This document shows positions 4,395 to 5,954 of a DNA stretch of 5,954 bases, piece after piece. The notes beneath the pieces were generated by a model that saw nothing but the letters and a program-made list of their open reading frames with translations, was not told the DNA's origin and did no database searches. Position numbers and translations under genes: made by a program. The DNA comes from Geobacter sp. UBA698 (lineage in GTDB: Bacteria; Desulfobacterota; Desulfuromonadia; Geobacterales; Pseudopelobacteraceae). The stretch is taken from contig DBMM01000048.1 of NCBI GenBank assembly GCA_002298925.1, positions 35,994 through 41,947 of the forward strand. The letters are read 5' to 3'. How positions within the stretch are numbered: position 1 is the stretch's first letter; each line of letters starts with the position of its first letter.

Positions 4395-5299
4395 TTGAGA
4401 CCCTTTATAAATGCCACAATCGCGGCGACATCGCCATCGCTCAGATCGGGATTCACCGGCATGATCGGCGCAAAGCCTTCCACCACGGCTGCCATCGGCT
4501 CGCGAATCGACTCGGTCAGATAGGCTTCGTCAGCCGTAACCGTTAATGGCTTGCCGCCCCTCAAGACCCTGATCCGGCTGCCGAACAGCCTCTTGAAGGT
4601 GGGACCGACGCCGGCTTTGCCATCCAGGGAATGGCAGCCCAGACAGCCATGTTTTTCCAGCAACTCCTTGCCGTCCACAGCGGCACCGGCCCGGACCTGC
4701 TGTAGCCAGGCGGTGAACTCCGCCTCGGGCAGTGCCTCCACGGTGGTAATCATGGCCGAGTGGCCGGTGCCGCAGTAGGAGGAACAGAACAGATCGTAGG
4801 ACCCCGGCTTGCTGGCCACGAACCAGGCGTAGTTCTTCATCCCCGGCACCACGTCCCGCTTGACCCGGAAGGCGGGCAGATAGAAGCCGTGGATCACATC
4901 CAGAGACACCAGCTCCACCCTGACCGGCTTGCCCACCGCAACATACAGCTTGGAGCTTGTTCGGCCGTTGGGATAGGCAAAACTCCACGACCATTGGCGG
5001 GCCATGGCGGTCACTTCCATCGCCCCCCGGGGAACATTTCGCAGCGCCAGATAACCGGCCCAGCCGTAGTAGAACATGGCCAGCACCAGCAAGGTGGGGA
5101 GTACGATCCAGATTAACTCCAGCCAGAGATTCGACTCGACCTGAGAGGTCGGCTCAGGCGCTCGGGAACGGTGATAACGGACGGTGAAAGCCACCATCGC
5201 GACGGTGATGCCGACCAGCAGCAGCAGACAGGCCCCGAAAAAGAACATGAAGACCGGGTCGATCGCTTCGGTTGTGGTTAACAGGCGAGCAGGGTTCAC
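4391..5299 (-). CDS. coxB: cytochrome c oxidase subunit II with fused cytochrome c domain (caa3 type)
   Basis: The electron-entry subunit of an aa3/caa3 oxidase, 302 residues. Two membrane helices (about 16-40 and 62-85) anchor a periplasmic cupredoxin domain. The aromatic patch QWSWSFAYP (102-110) precedes the CuA ligands His137, Cys172, Cys176, His180 and Met183 (CSSYCGTGHSAM). The residue between the cysteines that is often Glu is Ser174; other caa3 enzymes also vary here, so the site is judged intact. A C-terminal cytochrome c domain (about 205-302) has CLGCH (219-223) and probable axial Met280 in PIMP. CuA means cytochrome c, not quinol, is the donor. The start is a GTG at 5299 with GAGG seven bases upstream. 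The nearby ATG at 5304 is followed by a stop after two codons and cannot be the start. It is 9 bases after subunit IV and overlaps ctaB by four. The symbol ctaC is an alternative. Confidence 0.96.
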   Translation of the reverse strand: MNPARLLTTTEAIDPVFMFFFGACLLLLVGITVAMVAFTVRYHRSRAPEPTSQVESNLWLELIWIVLPTLLVLAMFYYGWAGYLALRNVPRGAMEVTAMARQWSWSFAYPNGRTSSKLYVAVGKPVRVELVSLDVIHGFYLPAFRVKRDVVPGMKNYAWFVASKPGSYDLFCSSYCGTGHSAMITTVEALPEAEFTAWLQQVRAGAAVDGKELLEKHGCLGCHSLDGKAGVGPTFKRLFGSRIRVLRGGKPLTVTADEAYLTESIREPMAAVVEGFAPIMPVNPDLSDGDVAAIVAFIKGLK

Positions 5300-5308
5300 G
5301 GCATTTCC

Positions 5309-5596
5309 TCAGCGGTAAAGCACATCGAAAAAGGTCAAACCGATAAAGATGGCCAGGGTCAGCAAAGCCAGGAACAAGAGCCAGCGCAACAAGCGCCCCT
5401 CGTACTTCATGTGCATGAAAAAGGCGATCACCAGCCCCGATTTGAGGCAGGCGATGGCCAGAGCCCCCACCACTTTGAAACCACCCAGGTCGATACGGGT
5501 GATCAGCACGGTCAGGGCGGTCAGGGCCAACAGTATCAGCCAGACCGCCGTCAGCTTGCCGTAGCTTACATGATGATGTTCAGTGCCGGACGTCAT
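5309..5596 (-). CDS. coxD: cytochrome c oxidase subunit IV (bacterial COX4 type)
   Basis: A 95-residue small membrane subunit of the heme-copper oxidase. Three hydrophobic helices are visible (about 14-34, 41-62, 70-91). The hallmark FFMHMKYEGR (59-68) at the end of the second helix identifies the bacterial subunit IV family, which helps stabilise the complex. The N-terminus MTSGTEHHH is polar and His-rich. The same frame stays open upstream to 5887, but the true start is the ATG at 5596: AGGGGG lies a few bases before it, the upstream stretch is antisense-like and overlaps the subunit III gene, and the family length fits. The gap to subunit III is 8 bases and to subunit II 9 bases. ctaF is a synonym. 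Confidence 0.92.
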   Translation of the reverse strand: MTSGTEHHHVSYGKLTAVWLILLALTALTVLITRIDLGGFKVVGALAIACLKSGLVIAFFMHMKYEGRLLRWLLFLALLTLAIFIGLTFFDVLYR

Positions 5597-5604
5597 GACT
5601 CCCC

Positions 5605-5954
5605 CTAGAGAATCAGGTAATACAGCGGAAAAATGAAGATCCAGATCAGGTCCACCAGGTGCCAGTAGAGGGCGCCGTTCTCCAGCAGCACATAATCGCC
5701 GCTGCTGACTGCTCCGCCGTTCACCCGCACGGCCACCCAGGAGAGCAGCGCCGCACCGATCAGCACATGCAGACCGTGGAGGCCGGTGGTCAGGTAGTAG
5801 AGGCTGAAGAAGACCGATTCTCCCGGTGCCCCAGCGACCAGCTTTGATGAACTGGGATAGATGCCGTGGCGGATCTTGGCGTTCCATTCCACGAATTTGA
5901 TAACCATGAAAATCGCCGCGCAGAGAATCGTCCCCGCCAAAAACAACAGGGTGC
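5605..5954 (-). CDS. coxC: cytochrome c oxidase subunit III, C-terminal part (truncated by window edge)
   Basis: The C-terminal 116 or so residues of a heme-copper oxidase subunit III. The frame runs open to the right edge; the TTG at 5946 is an internal Leu codon, not a start, since family homology continues past it. Visible are a membrane helix ending in MVIKFVEW, a loop with IRHGIYPSS, the helix with LHGLHVLIGAALLSW, and the family-typical end WHLVDLIWIFIFPLYYLIL. Subunit III supports the stability of the catalytic subunit I and has no redox centre. The TAG stop (5605-5607) is 8 bases before subunit IV. Subunit I should lie upstream beyond 5954. ctaE is a synonym. Confidence 0.93.
   Translation of the reverse strand, partial: TLLFLAGTILCAAIFMVIKFVEWNAKIRHGIYPSSSKLVAGAPGESVFFSLYYLTTGLHGLHVLIGAALLSWVAVRVNGGAVSSGDYVLLENGALYWHLVDLIWIFIFPLYYLIL

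Noticed and set aside
5597..5887. Upstream extension of the subunit IV frame to 192 residues
   Set aside because: The extension overlaps subunit III in another frame and has Arg/Pro-rich shadow composition. The ATG at 5596 has a good ribosome site and gives the family length.

Overview
The window looks like a piece of chromosome from a Gram-negative, cytochrome-rich bacterium, most likely a deltaproteobacterium of the Geobacter/Desulfuromonas group. This placement is an inference from protein style: an SlyD-like FKBP with a cysteine-rich insert, a small lipoprotein c-type cytochrome with a CASCHPDGGN heme site, and a stand-alone BioD-like/DRTGG ATPase. No marker gene is present to confirm it. 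The coding parts are GC-rich and the spacers at 1-188, 1081-1160 and 1802-1969 are clearly AT-richer.

Left part, plus strand: an SlyD-like peptidyl-prolyl isomerase (189-704) closed by a strong intrinsic terminator (729-770), then a 77-codon DUF3820-type protein (800-1033) whose first ATG lies inside a perfect 18-bp palindrome. The stretch 1034-1390 has no protein gene. It holds a terminator-like hairpin that reads in the minus direction (1055-1080), then a probable independent small-RNA unit on the plus strand: TATAAT box, 16-bp palindrome, a folded body with five GGA motifs, and an intrinsic terminator at 1311-1343.

Right part, minus strand, transcribed right to left: the end of heme-copper oxidase subunit III (5605 to beyond the window edge), subunit IV (5309-5596), subunit II with a CuA site and a fused cytochrome c domain (4391-5299), heme O synthase CtaB (3573-4394), a BioD-like/DRTGG P-loop protein (2399-3502), a lipoprotein monoheme cytochrome c (1970-2350), and finally MscL (1391-1792) as a separate unit. 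The first four genes are packed with 8-9 bp gaps or a 4-bp overlap and form a caa3-type cytochrome c oxidase operon. Subunit I is not in the window and is expected upstream, beyond 5954. CtaB supplies heme O for the oxidase and subunit II accepts electrons through its own heme c and CuA. The next two genes follow on the same strand after 70 and 48 bp and may be co-transcribed, but the first of them also has its own ribosome site and a palindrome at its start.

The enzymes belong to known families. The least explained parts are the 1081-1345 small-RNA candidate, the Cys-rich insert of the isomerase, and the palindromes that cover two start codons.
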